Source of the DNA: Bacteroidia bacterium
GTDB lineage: Bacteria; Bacteroidota; Bacteroidia; NS11-12g; UBA955
Direction of reading: 5' to 3'
DNA: 14,122 nt
Assembly (NCBI GenBank): GCA_023258655.1
Contig: JALQWO010000024.1
Span: 1 to 14,122 of the forward strand
The notes beneath the pieces were generated by a model, which did not search any database, had not been told where the DNA came from, and saw only the letters and a program-made list of their open reading frames with translations. Shown one piece after another: positions 12,870 to 14,122 of the stretch; within the stretch, counting starts at the first letter, position 1, and each line of letters starts with the position of its first letter. The translations under genes and the position numbers were made by a program.

Positions 12870-14122
12870 ATGGCATGTACATCTTGTGGAACCAAGTCAG
12901 GCGGAGCACCCGGTGGGTGTAAAAGCAATGGCACTTGTGGTACCAGTGGTTGCAATGCATTGAACGTATACGACTGGTTCAAGGATATGGATTTGCCTAC
13001 CGGACATAAGCCCTTCAATGTGGTTGAGGTTCGTTTCAAGGGGTCCAGAAAGGAATTCTTCCGTAACACCAACAACCTGGAGTTGTACACTGGTGATTAT
13101 GTATGTGTTGATAGTAGCATTGGCTTCGATATCGGCACAGTTTCAGCTACCGGTGAAATCGTTCGACTGCAACTAAAAAAATATCGGGTTCGAGAGGATT
13201 CAGAAGAAATGCGCAGCATACAGCGTGTAGCATCGGACAAGGACTTAGAGCGGAGAACAGAGGCAAAAAGCAAAGAAGATCAAACCTTGGAACGCGCCAG
13301 AACCATCGCGTTTTCATTGAATCTTCAAATGAAAATCTCTGATATCGAGATTCAAGGTGATGGTCGAAAAGCCATTTTCTTTTACACTGCAGAAAGTCGG
13401 GTCGATTTTCGTGAATTAATCAAACGGTATGCAGATGAGTTCAAGGTAAAGATAGAAATGCGTCACATTTCCTACCGTGAAGAAGCATCGAGATTGGGAG
13501 GCACGGGCGTTTGTGGTAGAGAGTTGTGTTGCAGTACTTGGTTAACGGATTACAAGCAAGTAAACACTGGGGCTGCAAGGGTGCAAAACCTGAGCATCAA
13601 TATGGAAAAATTGGCCGGTCAGTGCGGTCGTTTGAAGTGTTGTTTGAACTACGAACTGGATCAGTACGTTGAAGCGATTGACGCATTTCCCAAGGCCAAA
13701 GTGGTGAAATTAGACACTGTAGCAGGGATGGCCTATGCGCGGAAAACAGATATACTGAAGAAATTGATGTGGTTTTCTTATGATGATAATCAAACCTGGG
13801 TTGCATTGCCGGTTGATACGGTGAATGTAGTGATGGAGGAAAATCGCAATGGAAAACAATCTGCAGCCTTGCAAGATTTGGCACCAGCGAGTGCGATACT
13901 TGAGAAAGTGAGCAATACTGGTCAAGATCAAAACAACGATTTCATTGGTAACAACGAATTGTTACAAGACGATGAGTTTGCTTTGAGAAAACGCGGACCA
14001 GAGAAAAGGGATGGTCGTGGACAAAACGACAGAAGAAAGGGTGGCAGCGATCGCAGACCTGACAATCGTGGTCCCCGTCCTGAAGGACAGAACCGAGGTC
14101 CGCGACCTGAAGGTGCTGGTGG
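12870..14122 (+). CDS. ricT: PSP1/RicT (YaaT-like) protein with Cys-rich N-terminus and RG-rich tail (3' end outside window)
   Basis: The frame is open from ATG 12870 to the window end, 417 codons so far. In Bacillus, RicT (YaaT) works with RicA and RicF in a 4Fe-4S complex that affects RNase Y and phosphorelay; the Bacteroidota role is not established. Residues 1-30 carry a cysteine cluster (3, 6, 17, 23, 28). A PSP1-type region begins with VVEVRFKGSRKEFF near 50. RVDFRELIK is at 177-185. Two near-identical cysteine motifs follow: CGRELCC at 215-221 and CGRLKCC at 252-258, which match the conserved RicT motifs. From about residue 371 the protein becomes Arg/Gly/Pro-rich with the repeat NRGPRPEG (399-406 and 408-415), cut by the window edge. 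In Bacteroidota this gene often lies near holB or gldH; the downstream neighbour is not visible. Confidence 0.88.
   Translation, partial: MACTSCGTKSGGAPGGCKSNGTCGTSGCNALNVYDWFKDMDLPTGHKPFNVVEVRFKGSRKEFFRNTNNLELYTGDYVCVDSSIGFDIGTVSATGEIVRLQLKKYRVREDSEEMRSIQRVASDKDLERRTEAKSKEDQTLERARTIAFSLNLQMKISDIEIQGDGRKAIFFYTAESRVDFRELIKRYADEFKVKIEMRHISYREEASRLGGTGVCGRELCCSTWLTDYKQVNTGAARVQNLSINMEKLAGQCGRLKCCLNYELDQYVEAIDAFPKAKVVKLDTVAGMAYARKTDILKKLMWFSYDDNQTWVALPVDTVNVVMEENRNGKQSAALQDLAPASAILEKVSNTGQDQNNDFIGNNELLQDDEFALRKRGPEKRDGRGQNDRRKGGSDRRPDNRGPRPEGQNRGPRPEGAG
14064..14122 (+). repeat. In-frame tandem repeat encoding NRGPRPEG
   Basis: Two 8-codon copies, 14064-14087 and 14091-14114, encode the same peptide NRGPRPEG and are separated by one Gln codon. 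They differ at five third-codon positions without any amino-acid change. The array runs to the window end, so the full copy number is unknown. Confidence 0.75.

Noticed and set aside
12833..13090. Minus-strand 85-residue frame
   Set aside because: It is antisense to the start of the ricT gene, whose plus-strand reading has clear homology; the minus frame has no recognisable features.
1..14122. Search for mobile elements, CRISPR arrays, tRNAs and defence genes
   Set aside because: No transposase, integrase, regularly spaced repeats, tRNA-like cloverleaf or defence-type domain was seen on either strand.

Overview
The window is chromosomal DNA from a member of the phylum Bacteroidota. The evidence is a very large exported protein with a C-terminal type IX secretion (T9SS) sorting domain, DUF4403 and DUF4286 proteins, a Bacteroidota-style PSP1/RicT protein, gene starts without Shine-Dalgarno sequences, and sigma-ABfr-like -7 elements (TAnnTTTG or close variants) ahead of most transcription units. 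A separate small PurS subunit argues against lineages that use only the long single-chain PurL. I cannot name the genus. Coding density is very high; the largest non-coding gap is about 130 bases. I see no tRNA, rRNA, CRISPR array, insertion sequence or phage gene.

Layout. (1) Positions 1-1247, plus strand: the 3' end of gmd followed by fcl (overlap TAATG), which together make GDP-L-fucose for surface glycans. (2) 1280-2263, plus: gapA with its own promoter, closed by a perfect 13-bp hairpin terminator that can work in both directions. (3) 7520-2395, minus: a 1245-residue T9SS cargo protein built of about seven CARDB-like Ig repeats, followed with a 13-base overlap by a cysteine-rich DUF4403 lipoprotein. 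(4) 7583-8386, plus: pyrF, divergent from the T9SS gene. (5) 10676-8393, minus: a tight four-gene operon purS - DUF4286 - mnmH/selU - SDR oxidoreductase, convergent with pyrF. (6) 10725-12813, plus: a lipoprotein with a probable GyrI-like domain, ldcA and gtrA, chained by ATGA and GTGA overlaps. (7) 12870 to the window end, plus: a ricT/PSP1 gene with an N-terminal cysteine cluster and an Arg-Gly-Pro-rich repeat tail, cut by the window edge.

Most genes are housekeeping: nucleotide synthesis (pyrF, purS), glycolysis (gapA), sugar-nucleotide synthesis (gmd, fcl), peptidoglycan recycling (ldcA) and tRNA modification (mnmH). The less understood parts are the T9SS giant plus DUF4403 pair, DUF4286 inside the purS-mnmH operon, the lipoprotein-ldcA-gtrA chain, and the regulatory layout. 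In that layout an identical 14-bp promoter core (ATGTAGGTTTGTAT) lies 4-6 bases before the starts of two unrelated genes, and two divergent promoter pairs are packed so closely that they may exclude each other. I see no defence or mobile system here, and nothing I would call a wholly new system with confidence.
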